A DNA stretch of 64,000 nucleotides from Bacillota bacterium (GCA_023415635.1 JAEZJV010000046.1:128892-192891); one strand, 5' to 3'; positions 42,091 to 50,577 are shown, counted from the first letter of the stretch. Numbers and translations are program-made. Notes: generated by a model from the sequence alone, not told the origin.

Positions 42091-42639
42091 CTAATTGGCA
42101 TCGGTGTCCGAATTAGTTCCATCATACATTTCTGTTTCTGCATTCTTCTGTTCCGTATTCTCTGAAGCAGTGTTATCGGCATCGGAGGTTTTGTCTTCAC
42201 CCTGATTTTCTTTCTCCTGGACCGCCTTCTCCGAATCCTCGTCCTTGACAATTGATTGGGAGTAATCCGTTATCACAGCTAAAATCTCCTCATAGGTCAT
42301 AGCAGAATTGATGACATAGGTTCCAGGCATAATTACATATTCCGTAAGCTTTGTCTTGAGAAAGAAGGGATATTTATTCTCTATCACACGATAAGTTTCC
42401 AGCTTGGTTGCAATATCCATCTTGGAATCACCCTTCTTAATCTGGAATACGACCTCTCTTCCGGGTGCTTCCTCCAGCGCAACCGGTCCATAGACCTGAT
42501 ACGCAAAAGCATAAGCAGACTTACTGAAATTAATAATCAGGAATACCACCAGGATATAGAAGATGATATTCAGAAGCAATCGTACAATAAAGCTCGTGAT
42601 TTTCAAGGTTAATTTAACTGCTGTGGATTTCGTTGCCAT
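42091..42639 (-). CDS. Truncated MltG/YceG-like membrane protein lacking the catalytic domain
   Basis: A 182-residue protein. A transmembrane helix (about 14-42) is followed by a small domain with VVFQIKKGDSKMDIATKLETYRVIENKYPFFLK, VIMPGTYVINSAMTYEEILAVI, the LysM-like YceG N-terminal domain. An acidic/Asn-rich tail then replaces the YceG catalytic region; no MIEKE/IE-catalytic Glu block or closing NPGxxAI motif remains. The stop is not near a frameshift I can see. The position between rnj and trmR is that of mltG (yrrL) in Bacillus. The full-length MltG-type protein in this window is at 30705-32126. Function may be binding or regulation of the division/elongation transglycosylase. Confidence 0.8.
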   Translation of the reverse strand: MATKSTAVKLTLKITSFIVRLLLNIIFYILVVFLIINFSKSAYAFAYQVYGPVALEEAPGREVVFQIKKGDSKMDIATKLETYRVIENKYPFFLKTKLTEYVIMPGTYVINSAMTYEEILAVITDYSQSIVKDEDSEKAVQEKENQGEDKTSDADNTASENTEQKNAETEMYDGTNSDTDAN

Positions 42640-42717
42640 CAATTTATCTCCATTCTGCCAATACCTGCGAATATGGTATTAGTACAAATTCACTCAAATA
42701 CCGTTCCTTAGGTGAAG

Positions 42718-44400
42718 CTATATTTCCATAATGATGGGTAGGATCATCGGATTTCTCTTAGTCTTCTTCCAGATGAAGTCACTGAGAGAATCCCTTATTT
42801 CTGTCTTCATCTTGCCCCAGTCCGCATTGCTTTTTGTTAGGCATTTATCCAAAGCCTTCTCTACTACTTCTCTGGCTTCATCCATCAGATTTTCAGATTC
42901 TCTGACATATACAAAGCCTCTGGATACAATATCAGGACCCGCCATAACTGCATTACTGTATTTTTCAAGGGAGATTACTACGATGATAAGTCCGTTCTCT
43001 GACAGCAGCTGTCTGTCACGAAGCACGATATTTCCTACATCGCCTACCCCAAGACCATCTACCAGAATACCGCCTGAAGGAACTTCACTTGTAATAGCAG
43101 CTCTCTCCTGGGATAATGTAAGCTCATCCCCTGAGGAAAGAATAAAGATATTCTCCTTCAAAATTCCTAATGACTGTGCCAGCTCTGCGTGTCGAATTAG
43201 GTGTTTATATTCACCATGAACCGGAACCGCATACTTCGGCTTTAACAATGTATACATTAACTTAATCTCTTCCTGACAGGCATGTCCGGATACATGCGTA
43301 TCCTGATAGATTACCTTTGCCCCCTTCATTGATAGTTCATTGATAACCTTAGAAACCGCCTTCTCATTACCGGGAATCGGGGTTGAACTTAAGATAACAA
43401 CATCTCCCGGTTTAATTGAAACCTTCTTATGAATGGATGCCGCCATTCTCGGCAGGGCTGCCATAGTCTCACCCTGGCTACCGGTGGTGATCAGTACCAG
43501 CTGGTCATCCGTATAATTCTTCATCTGTTCAATATCAATCAACATGTTATCAGCCATCTTGATATATCCGAGCTCGTTGGCTACGGTAATGATGTTTACC
43601 ATGCTTCTGCCTTCAATTACAATTTTTCTGTTGTATTTCGCAGCAGAATTGATGATCTGTTGAACTCTGTCCACATTGGAAGCAAAGGTTGCAACTATAA
43701 TTCTCTGCTTTGCATAATCGGCAAAGATACTGTCAAAGGTCTTCCCAACACTGCTTTCCGACATGGTATAACCAGGACGCTCCACATTGGTGCTATCGCA
43801 CATAAGTGCAAGTACACCCTTCTTACCGATCTCTCCAATTCTCTGTAAATCAATCGGCTCTCCAAATACCGGTGTAAAATCCACTTTAAAATCTCCCGTA
43901 TGGAACAGGATACCTGCCGGTGTGAAGATCGCCAGAGCAGCTGCATCCGCAATGCTATGATTCGTACGGATGAATTCGATACGGAAACATCCGAGATTAA
44001 TAGACTGACCGTATTTGATCACTTTCCGTTTCGTGTTCTTTAACAGATTATGTTCCTTTAGCTTACTCTCAATAATTGCATTCGTAAGCTTCGTAGAATA
44101 AATCGGTACATTAACCTCTTTCAATACATAGGGCAGAGAACCGATATGATCCTCATGTCCATGGGTAATCACGAAACCCTTAACCTTATCAATATTCTCC
44201 TTTAGATAGGTTACATCCGGTATAACCAGGTCAATACCCAGCATCTCATCCTCAGGGAAGGATAAACCGCAATCAATGACAATAATACTGTCTTCGTATT
44301 CGATTGCTGTAATGTTCATTCCTATTTGTTCCAGACCGCCCAGCGGAATAATCTTTACCCCCTGTAGGTCTGTTTGTTTCATTATGTTCTTTTCTTTCAA
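42718..44400 (-). CDS. rnj: Ribonuclease J
   Basis: A 560-residue beta-CASP metallo-beta-lactamase nuclease for 5'-3' mRNA decay and rRNA maturation. Motifs: PLGGLEQIGMNI, VIDCGLSFPEDEMLGID, THGHEDHIGSLPYVL (zinc ligands), NHSIADAAALAI, GDFKVDFTP, the beta-CASP VEGRSM and QGE blocks, and VSGHACQEEIKLM followed by the C-terminal domain. Length and features fit RNase J1/J2. The TTG at 44400 lies about seven bases after GGAGGTG and is preferred over an ATG six codons on. It sits between fur and the truncated mltG; RNase J is often elsewhere in Firmicutes. Confidence 0.94.
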   Translation of the reverse strand: MKEKNIMKQTDLQGVKIIPLGGLEQIGMNITAIEYEDSIIVIDCGLSFPEDEMLGIDLVIPDVTYLKENIDKVKGFVITHGHEDHIGSLPYVLKEVNVPIYSTKLTNAIIESKLKEHNLLKNTKRKVIKYGQSINLGCFRIEFIRTNHSIADAAALAIFTPAGILFHTGDFKVDFTPVFGEPIDLQRIGEIGKKGVLALMCDSTNVERPGYTMSESSVGKTFDSIFADYAKQRIIVATFASNVDRVQQIINSAAKYNRKIVIEGRSMVNIITVANELGYIKMADNMLIDIEQMKNYTDDQLVLITTGSQGETMAALPRMAASIHKKVSIKPGDVVILSSTPIPGNEKAVSKVINELSMKGAKVIYQDTHVSGHACQEEIKLMYTLLKPKYAVPVHGEYKHLIRHAELAQSLGILKENIFILSSGDELTLSQERAAITSEVPSGGILVDGLGVGDVGNIVLRDRQLLSENGLIIVVISLEKYSNAVMAGPDIVSRGFVYVRESENLMDEAREVVEKALDKCLTKSNADWGKMKTEIRDSLSDFIWKKTKRNPMILPIIMEI

Positions 44401-44462
44401 AAATTTGCACCTCCAATGGTTTTATGTACTATCCTTTATCCATTAACTAAGTGCATTAGATA

Positions 44463-44487
44463 AAATGATTGTATTAAAAATACAATC
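44463..44487. repeat. AT-rich inverted repeat between fur and rnj
   Basis: TGATTGTAT-TAAAA-ATACAATCA, 9-bp arms, starting 63 bases before the rnj start. On the minus strand TTTTATC follows, so it could be a weak terminator or attenuator; a second inverted repeat (ACAAAC/GTTTGT) lies just beside it. It does not match a 7-1-7 Fur box. Confidence 0.55.
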
Positions 44488-44519
44488 ATAAACAAACTTG
44501 ATATGTTTGTCCGATTAGA

Positions 44520-44978
44520 TTAAATAGTTTTGTTAGCTCTGCATTTCTTACAATGGCCATAAAGCTTTACTTCATGGTCTGCCACGAGAAATCCCATGGT
44601 TTTGTTAATCCGTTCTTCCAACGTCTCCAATAGATCATCCTGGAAGGCATAAATAGTTCCGCAATCCAGACATATCAAATGATGATGATGGTGGCAGGCA
44701 TCTTCCTTTTTGCCCTTGCTAATCTCATAGCGCACATAGCCGTCATCAAGATTTAATTTATCTATTAGATTCAACTCCGATAATACTTGAATCGTTCGGT
44801 AAACAGTCGCAATTCCAATCTCCGGGTATTTCTTCTTCACATAATCGTAAATCTCCTCTGCGGTCAGATGCTTCCCCGGCCTACTGTCTAATACCTCCAG
44901 TATCGCAACTCTCTGTGTAGTTACCTTCAGTCCGTTCTGTTTTAACAAACTTTTAAATTGTTCCTGGTTTTCAGGCAT
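44520..44978 (-). CDS. Fur-family metal-dependent regulator (Fur/PerR/Zur type)
   Basis: A 152-residue transcriptional repressor. The winged helix has VTTQRVAILEVLDSRPGKHLTAEEIYDYV and IGIATVYRTIQVLSELNLI; the hinge and metal region read HHHHHLICLDCG, and the C-terminus has CxxC pairs (CLDC, CKKC) forming the structural zinc site plus VADHEVKLYGHCKKC. Which metal or peroxide is sensed cannot be decided from this sequence. It sits between the DUF1292 gene and rnj, where it is absent in Bacillus. AGGTGACG precedes the ATG at 44978. Confidence 0.92.
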   Translation of the reverse strand: MPENQEQFKSLLKQNGLKVTTQRVAILEVLDSRPGKHLTAEEIYDYVKKKYPEIGIATVYRTIQVLSELNLIDKLNLDDGYVRYEISKGKKEDACHHHHHLICLDCGTIYAFQDDLLETLEERINKTMGFLVADHEVKLYGHCKKCRANKTI

Positions 44979-45015
44979 ATCGTCACCTAATTTCATCTAA
45001 TCTATATCTATGCAA

Positions 45016-45288
45016 TTAATATAATTCAATATCATCCAATAATTCTTTAAAAATCGCTGCAACTGACTGCAGCTCCCTATCGTCTTCCACAATATCGTAT
45101 ACCGCCTCTTCGTCGGTATCCTTAGAAATATCCTTTAAAATAAGAGCCTCAGCTTCCTCATCCTCTTTTCCAGTTGTACTGACTAAGAGGTAGTCAATTC
45201 CACCCAGTCTCGTCTGTTCCAATATCTGAAATACTACCTCTTCACCATCCTCCGAGGTAAAAATAATTTCGTTCGGTCTATTCTCCAT
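45016..45288 (-). CDS. DUF1292 protein (YrzB-like)
   Basis: A 90-residue acidic protein with the DUF1292 layout: IIFTSEDGEEVVFQILEQTRLGGIDYLLVS, then a Glu/Asp-rich segment and a final EDDRELQSVAAIFKELLDD. No domain of known activity, no Cys or His site. In Bacillus yrzB sits between ruvX/yrrK and mltG/yrrL; here it has the same place except that fur and rnj follow. The ATG at 45288 follows GGAGGTTAGC. Function unknown. Confidence 0.88.
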   Translation of the reverse strand: MENRPNEIIFTSEDGEEVVFQILEQTRLGGIDYLLVSTTGKEDEEAEALILKDISKDTDEEAVYDIVEDDRELQSVAAIFKELLDDIELY

Positions 45289-45324
45289 GCTAACCTCCAT
45301 TATGGTATAGGAACACTCTTCGGT

Positions 45325-45765
45325 CTAATTATTCTGTTTCATTAAATATAACTTATCCAGATAACCCTGCAGAATTAATACTGCAGCAAGCTTATCCACA
45401 ACCTTTGCCTTTTCCTCATAATCCAATCCACCCTGAGTCAATACCTGATTGGCTGCCACTGTCGTCAGCCTCTCATCCCAGAGAATGACAGGAAGTCCCA
45501 TCCTCTGTCTCAGTTTTTCCGCAAATTCCTCTGACTTAACTGCACGTTCTCCGATGGTATTATTCAAATGCTTCGGGTATCCCAGCACAATCGTTCCTAT
45601 ATCATATTCGGCAATCAGTTCTTCTATTCTAGCTAAGGTCTGCCTAAGCTTATTCTCTTGTTTTCTGCGTATGACCTCAATTCCCTGGGCAGTCAACAGC
45701 AACGAATCGCTGATTGCTACTCCTACTGTTACCGAGCCATAGTCCAAGCCCATAATTCTTTTCAT
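45325..45765 (-). CDS. ruvX: Putative Holliday junction resolvase / pre-16S rRNA nuclease RuvX (YqgF)
   Basis: A 146-residue RNase H-fold protein. Motifs: KRIMGLDYGSVTVGVAIS with the first catalytic Asp, IVLGYPKHLNNTIG, LPVILWDERLTTVAA with the Glu, and a C-terminal KVVDKLAAVLILQGYLD with the last Asp. Members are implicated in 16S rRNA 5'-end processing and in Holliday junction cleavage. The start at 45765 lies six bases after GGAAG; the GTG twelve codons earlier has no site. It is followed 36 bases later by the DUF1292 gene in the conserved ireB-ruvX-DUF1292 operon. Confidence 0.94.
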   Translation of the reverse strand: MKRIMGLDYGSVTVGVAISDSLLLTAQGIEVIRRKQENKLRQTLARIEELIAEYDIGTIVLGYPKHLNNTIGERAVKSEEFAEKLRQRMGLPVILWDERLTTVAANQVLTQGGLDYEEKAKVVDKLAAVLILQGYLDKLYLMKQNN

Positions 45766-45881
45766 TCTATTCTTCCAATCTGTAGACGACACTCTATTCA
45801 CAATTCTTTAGGATAACTCCGGTCTATCCGGCATTGTCATCCTGTATCTAGATGCTATACCCTGGTACTTATTCGATGGTG

Positions 45882-46160
45882 CTACTTAGATTCCTTCATC
45901 TGACTGATCCCTTTATCAATGTAAAAACGCAACAATTCCTCAATGATTTCATCACGTTCCACCTTCATGATCAGGCTTCTTGCACCCTTATGACTGGTTA
46001 TGTAAGTAGGATCTCCTGACATAACATATCCAACAATCTGGTTGACAGGATTATATCCCTTTTCCGTTAAAGCTGAATATACAGTCTTTATCACGTCGCT
46101 GACTACAACCTCTGTGTCCTTCTGTACCTTAAAATATTGTGTATTGTTTAATTTCTGCAT
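45882..46160 (-). CDS. IreB family regulatory phosphoprotein (DUF965)
   Basis: A 92-residue member of the UPF0297/IreB family. NNTQYFKVQKDTEVVVSDVIKTVY and NPVNQIVGYVMSGDPTYITSHKGARSLI are diagnostic; the TQYFKV Thr residues are sites of Ser/Thr kinase phosphorylation in Enterococcus IreB, which modulates cephalosporin tolerance. It heads the conserved operon with ruvX and the DUF1292 gene in Firmicutes (yrzL in Bacillus). The family's length is normal. The kinase is not encoded in the window. Confidence 0.93.
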   Translation of the reverse strand: MQKLNNTQYFKVQKDTEVVVSDVIKTVYSALTEKGYNPVNQIVGYVMSGDPTYITSHKGARSLIMKVERDEIIEELLRFYIDKGISQMKESK

Positions 46161-46241
46161 TGAATCACTTCCTTCTCCTCCATAATAACATCCAACCTAA
46201 TCATTCCATAGTTATTATATTAATATATTTATCCAAAAAAT

Positions 46242-47636
46242 TCAATGTAATATTTCGCAAAGCAGGATTTCATTAGTTAAAAAGCCAGTAATCCTTACCA
46301 AAAGCAGTTGATTGGAGAGATCGTCTTTTCCAGGAACCGCCAGCTTTAGATAGCGTTCATTGTGTCCAACCTGGTATTTTATTCCATTCATCTCTTCCGT
46401 TTCTTCAAATAGAATTTTCTCTATTCTGCCCACAAACAGCTTACGGTATTCCGCTGCCATCAAATTTGAAAGGGAGATCAGTTCATCACTTCTTCTGTTT
46501 TTAATGTCCTCCGGAATCTGGTTTGGCATAGCTGCTGCCTTCGTACCCGCACGTTTGGAATATTTGAATACATGGATATGAGAAAAGCCTACTCGTCTAA
46601 CAAACTCCATGGTCTCTGCAAATTCCGTCTCAGACTCTCCGGGAAATCCGACGATGACGTCCGTGGTAAAGGAGGGCAGTTCAAAGAAGCTTCTGATCAA
46701 TTTTACTCTTTCAAAATACTCCTCGGACAGATATTTGCGATTCATACGCTTCAATACGCTGTCACTGCCGCTTTGGAGCGAAAGGTGAAAATGCGGACAG
46801 AACTGTTCTACCCTGGAGATGCCACCCAGGAATTTCTCCGTGATTATCCTGGGTTCCAGAGAGCCCAGACGAATTCGCGTAATTCCGTGAATTTTTCCTA
46901 TCTCCGTAATCAGGCTCGCAAGCGGCATCTCCTCCGATCCGTAAGACTCCTGAGAAGTCCCCTGCTGATCCGAGCTTATTGCATCCGTCACATCCTCTGA
47001 TATATCCTGTGTCCTCCTATCTGTTCCGTAGGAGGAAATGTGGATTCCTGTCAGTACAATTTCCTGATACCCCTTGTCAGCCAATGCCTGTACCTCTGCA
47101 AGGATATCCTCCTCCCGTCTGCTTCTTACTCTTCCCCTGACATAGGGAATAATACAGTAGGAGCAAAAACGATTACATCCATCCTGAATCTTGATAAAGG
47201 CTCTGGTCTTCTCCATGGCCTTGATCACAGGAAGCTCCTCGTAGTCTCGTTCATCATTGATGTTAACAACCAGTTGCTCTTTATTGTTACTGTCCATGCA
47301 CCGTTCTACCATGGCAACAATGTCTGATTTTTTGTTATTTCCTACTACCAGATCAACCGCGTTGTCCTGCTGCAGTACCTCTTCTGCTGCCTGTACATAG
47401 CATCCTACTGCCGCAATAACAGCCTTAGGATTCCTATGTTTCGCCTGATGCAGCATCTGGCGTGACTTTCGGTCCGCAATATTGGTTACCGTACAGGTAT
47501 TGACAATATATACATCTGCTACTTCTTTAAAATCAACAATACGGTATCCGGCAGCTTCGAACATTCCGCGCATTGCTTCTGTTTCGTAAGAATTCACCTT
47601 GCATCCAAGGCTCAAAAATGCTGCTGTCTTAATCAT
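46242..47636 (-). CDS. mtaB: tRNA t6A37 methylthiotransferase MtaB
   Basis: A 464-residue radical SAM methylthiotransferase that makes ms2t6A37 in ANN-decoding tRNA. The N-terminal UPF0004 domain supplies three cluster cysteines (LSLGCKVN, VNTCTVT, AVGCYVQ); the radical SAM cysteines are in GCNRFCSYCIIPYVRGR; the C-terminal TRAM domain is seen as KILFEETEEMNGIKYQVGHN. A ~25-residue Ser/Thr/Gln/Asp-rich insert (about residues 205-230) is not shared by most relatives. It lies upstream of ireB on the same strand. There is a weak ribosome site (AAAGGTAC). No terminator is visible between it and ireB. Confidence 0.93.
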   Translation of the reverse strand: MIKTAAFLSLGCKVNSYETEAMRGMFEAAGYRIVDFKEVADVYIVNTCTVTNIADRKSRQMLHQAKHRNPKAVIAAVGCYVQAAEEVLQQDNAVDLVVGNNKKSDIVAMVERCMDSNNKEQLVVNINDERDYEELPVIKAMEKTRAFIKIQDGCNRFCSYCIIPYVRGRVRSRREEDILAEVQALADKGYQEIVLTGIHISSYGTDRRTQDISEDVTDAISSDQQGTSQESYGSEEMPLASLITEIGKIHGITRIRLGSLEPRIITEKFLGGISRVEQFCPHFHLSLQSGSDSVLKRMNRKYLSEEYFERVKLIRSFFELPSFTTDVIVGFPGESETEFAETMEFVRRVGFSHIHVFKYSKRAGTKAAAMPNQIPEDIKNRRSDELISLSNLMAAEYRKLFVGRIEKILFEETEEMNGIKYQVGHNERYLKLAVPGKDDLSNQLLLVRITGFLTNEILLCEILH

Positions 47637-47751
47637 GTACCTTTATAATCCTTTCTATTATATCCGCTCTATCTGTAATAAACCTATAAAACATTATATT
47701 CTATATGCTTTCCTATACAACTTTTCCCCATTTTTTTATGAACTTTGTATA

Positions 47752-47780
47752 TTGACTTTTAATTTGCTAAATTATAGTAT
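47752..47780 (+). promoter_or_regulatory. Promoter of the HPr-like gene
   Basis: TTGACT (47752-47757), 17-bp spacer, TAGTAT (47775-47780), 31 bases before the start codon. Confidence 0.65.
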
Positions 47781-47811
47781 ATACATATACTGAATAAAGG
47801 AGGAGTTAATA

Positions 47812-48045
47812 ATGAAGACGGTTAAAATTTCATTAAATTCAATCGATAAGGTAAAGGCATTCGTAAATGATGTAACTAAATTTGATTCCGATTTTGATTT
47901 AGTTTCCGGTAGATATGTTATAGATGCAAAGTCCATTATGGGTATCTTCAGTCTTGATCTTTCGAAGAATATTGATTTAAACATTCATAGCGAAGAGAGC
48001 ATGGACAGTATCTTACAAATATTAAAGCCTTATATCGTTGAATAA
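47812..48045 (+). CDS. HPr-like protein lacking the active-site histidine loop
   Basis: A 77-residue open-faced beta-sandwich protein of the HPr type. The C-terminal part holds the regulatory Ser segment AKSIMGIFSLDLSK (Ser41, equivalent to Ser46 of HPr) and the family's closing helix MDSILQILKPYI. The N-terminal phosphotransfer loop of HPr (GIHARPA with His15 and Arg17) is missing; ISLNSIDKVKAFVND takes its place, a few residues shorter. It cannot act as a phosphotransferase in PTS. It may be a Crh-like partner of CcpA or have another binding role. GGAGGAG precedes the ATG. It is monocistronic. Confidence 0.85.
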   Translation: MKTVKISLNSIDKVKAFVNDVTKFDSDFDLVSGRYVIDAKSIMGIFSLDLSKNIDLNIHSEESMDSILQILKPYIVE

Positions 48046-48067
48046 TAATACATATTGATTTTACCAA

Positions 48068-48100
48068 GGGAAGATGAGAATTCGTCTTCCCTAATTTTTT
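48068..48100. terminator. Bidirectional intrinsic terminator
   Basis: GGGAAGA / TCTTCCC (7-bp stem, inner loop TGAGAATTCG able to pair further) followed by TAATTTTTT on the plus strand, serving the HPr-like gene; on the minus strand it ends thiI. Confidence 0.85.
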
Positions 48101-48109
48101 ACCTGCTTT

Positions 48110-49306
48110 TTACGCTTTCCCGATTGTAATTATCTCTACGGTGTCCAGCGCGGTTTCTATCATCTCATCAATTTTATCCTTCAGCTTTTCTTCCGATCTA
48201 TTTATTACCTTGATACTTGGTCTGGTAACCGGATGCTTCGCTACAAAGATGGTACAACAGTCCTCAAAGGGCTGAATGGAAGTCTCAAAGGTATCAATTT
48301 GCTCTGCTATCTTCACTATATCCTTCTTGTCAAATGCAATCAGAGGCCGGTATACAGGCATGCTACACACCTCATTGGTTGCTGCCAGACTTTGCATGGT
48401 CTGACTTGCCACCTGACCAATGCTTTCACCGGTTATCAGCCCCAGGCAGCCCTCCTGTTCGGCAATCCTCTCCGCAATTCTCATCATATATCTTCTCATT
48501 ATGATGGTCAGCTCCTCATGGGGACACTGGTCATAGATATAGAGCTGAATATCCGTGAAATTCACTACAAAAAGCTTCATGCTTCCGGTATACTTCGAGA
48601 TCTTCTCTGCCAGATCCACAACCTTCTGTTTCGCTCTGTCACTGGTATACGGTGGTGCATGGAAGTAGGTTGCTGCCAGAGAAACACCCCTCTTTGATAT
48701 CATATAGCCTGCTACCGGACTATCAATACCGCCCGACAGCAGCAGCATTCCCTTGCCGTTGCAACCGACAGGCATACCACCCTGACCGGGTATAATAATA
48801 GAATACACATAGCATTTGGTACGTACTTCAACCGTAATCCTGACACCGGGCTCATGAACATCCACCTTCATCTCAGGAAAACGCCTTAAAAGATATGCAC
48901 CCATCTCGATACAAATCTCCGGTGAGGTATAAGGGTAGCTCTTATCCGCACGTTTCGCTTCCACCTTAAAGGTAAAATGTCTGTCCTGATACATTTTCTC
49001 TACATAGTCACCCACACCCTGAGTCAACAACTCCCATTCTGAGCTTTCAATCACCATTACCGGGCAGAAGGAGGAAATACCAAAAACCCTCTGCAGAGCA
49101 GTTACTGTCTCCTCATAATCATACCCCTCAGGACACTCTACGAATATTCTTCCCTGTTCCTTACTTACCGTATATTCTCCACAGGTTGTTGTCTCCAACG
49201 ATTTTAAAGCTTCCTTAACCCTGTCTCGCAGGGCATTTTCAAAGATATAACGGTTATTTCCCTTTAGACCAATTTCTGCATATTTTATTAAAAATGCTTT
49301 AAACAT
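48110..49306 (-). CDS. thiI: tRNA 4-thiouridine synthase ThiI
   Basis: A 398-residue enzyme. An N-terminal ferredoxin-like/THUMP region (IKYAEIGLKGNNRYIFENALRDRVK, RVFGISSFCPV) precedes the PP-loop ATP pyrophosphatase LLSGGIDSPVAGYMISKRG. Sulfur for s4U8 comes from a cysteine desulfurase, encoded next door. There is no C-terminal rhodanese domain, as in many Firmicutes, so the persulfide is passed directly. QTMQSLAATNEVCSMPVYRPL and FEDCCTIFVAKHP (Cys pair) are visible. It follows the desulfurase gene by 80 bases on the minus strand. It also supports thiazole synthesis in organisms with ThiS-dependent routes, but not necessarily here. Confidence 0.95.
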   Translation of the reverse strand: MFKAFLIKYAEIGLKGNNRYIFENALRDRVKEALKSLETTTCGEYTVSKEQGRIFVECPEGYDYEETVTALQRVFGISSFCPVMVIESSEWELLTQGVGDYVEKMYQDRHFTFKVEAKRADKSYPYTSPEICIEMGAYLLRRFPEMKVDVHEPGVRITVEVRTKCYVYSIIIPGQGGMPVGCNGKGMLLLSGGIDSPVAGYMISKRGVSLAATYFHAPPYTSDRAKQKVVDLAEKISKYTGSMKLFVVNFTDIQLYIYDQCPHEELTIIMRRYMMRIAERIAEQEGCLGLITGESIGQVASQTMQSLAATNEVCSMPVYRPLIAFDKKDIVKIAEQIDTFETSIQPFEDCCTIFVAKHPVTRPSIKVINRSEEKLKDKIDEMIETALDTVEIITIGKA

Positions 49307-49386
49307 CTTATCCTCCTGTTTCGCCTTCCCATGTTCTTCTGGTTTATCTGGATGTCTTATTGAACATCCTGTTGGTATTATGAGAT

Positions 49387-50577
49387 TTATCTTTTTCTTG
49401 TATAACGTCTTAGTACCGGGAGCAATTGTCTGATGCTCTCCAGTGTGATATCAATTTCCTCCTCAGTAGTCATTTCTGACATAGAGAAACGAAGTGTCGA
49501 GTCCATTAAGTCCTTGGGTAGGCCGATGGAAATAAGTGTCACGCTGGGTTGTGGATGATGAGCGCTGCAGGCCGAACCAGAGGATACGTAGATTCCCTTA
49601 TCCTCCAGAGCATGCAAAAACACCTCGCTGCGAACCCCCTGAAAGCTTACACTCATAATATGCGGTGCTGATTGTCTTAGCAGGTCCAGTTCAAAATCCT
49701 CCGTACATTCCATTGGGACACCATTGACTGTTACATCCGAAAGTCTGCTGACCTCACGTAAAAATTTCTGCTTCAGACGATACATTCTTTCTATCTTATC
49801 ATCAAAATCTGTATAGATCTCCTTAACAGCCTGTCCTAGTCCTGCGATTCCGGGGACATTCTCCGTACCCGAACGAAGCCCTCTCTGATGCCCTCCACCG
49901 AATACGATAGGATTCAGCTTTATCTTATCACTGACATATAATGCTCCGATTCCCTTCGGTCCATGGATCTTATGCCCACTGAAGGTCAGAAGATCAATTC
50001 CCTCTCGTTTTGGATAAATCCGATATTTTCCAAAGGCCTGAACTGCATCCACATGAAAGATAATATCCTTCTTTTTATCCTTTACCGCTGATGCTAGCTT
50101 TGCAACCTCCTGGACAGAGCCTATCTCGTTATTGACATACATGATTGAGACAATCAGAGTCTGCTCCATAATCAGCTCCAAAAGCTTCTCTTTATCAAGT
50201 CTGCCGCTTGCATCCACCGGTGCACGACTAACGGTAAAACCGTTTTCCTCAAGATAAGCTAAGGGCTCATGCACAGACGGATGTTCAATTGAAGTTGTAA
50301 TGATATGACTGCCTCTCCGCCTGTTAGCCAGTGCTGTACCGATTAAGGCCAGGTTATTGGCTTCCGTACCGCCTGAGGTAAATATGATTTCCTTCGGCTC
50401 AACCTTAAGGCTTCCTGCTATGATAGCTGCTGCATCCTTCATATACTGCTCCGCTTTCACTCCCAGACGATGCATTGAGGAAGGATTGCCGTAATCCTCA
50501 TAAAAGGCTTTAAGCAGCTTTTCTTTGACTCCTTCGGTTACTCTTGTTGTTGCTGAATTGTCCAAATATATCTCCAT
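49387..50577 (-). CDS. Cysteine desulfurase (NifS/IscS-like) partner of ThiI
   Basis: A 396-residue PLP enzyme that releases sulfur from cysteine as a persulfide. Motifs: IYLDNSATTRV, FTSGGTEANNLALIG, HVDAVQAFGKY, the PLP Lys in TFSGHKIHGPKGIGALY, and the catalytic Cys in SSGSACSAHHPQPS. The position directly upstream of thiI indicates that it is the NifZ-type desulfurase dedicated to s4U in tRNA. The ATG at 50577 is preceded by TGGAGTGTACT. Length is normal. Confidence 0.94.
   Translation of the reverse strand: MEIYLDNSATTRVTEGVKEKLLKAFYEDYGNPSSMHRLGVKAEQYMKDAAAIIAGSLKVEPKEIIFTSGGTEANNLALIGTALANRRRGSHIITTSIEHPSVHEPLAYLEENGFTVSRAPVDASGRLDKEKLLELIMEQTLIVSIMYVNNEIGSVQEVAKLASAVKDKKKDIIFHVDAVQAFGKYRIYPKREGIDLLTFSGHKIHGPKGIGALYVSDKIKLNPIVFGGGHQRGLRSGTENVPGIAGLGQAVKEIYTDFDDKIERMYRLKQKFLREVSRLSDVTVNGVPMECTEDFELDLLRQSAPHIMSVSFQGVRSEVFLHALEDKGIYVSSGSACSAHHPQPSVTLISIGLPKDLMDSTLRFSMSEMTTEEEIDITLESIRQLLPVLRRYTRKR

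Noticed and set aside
44463..44487. Fur box controlling rnj
   Set aside because: The palindrome is 9-5-9 and not a 7-1-7 TGATAAT-type box; I list it only as an inverted repeat.
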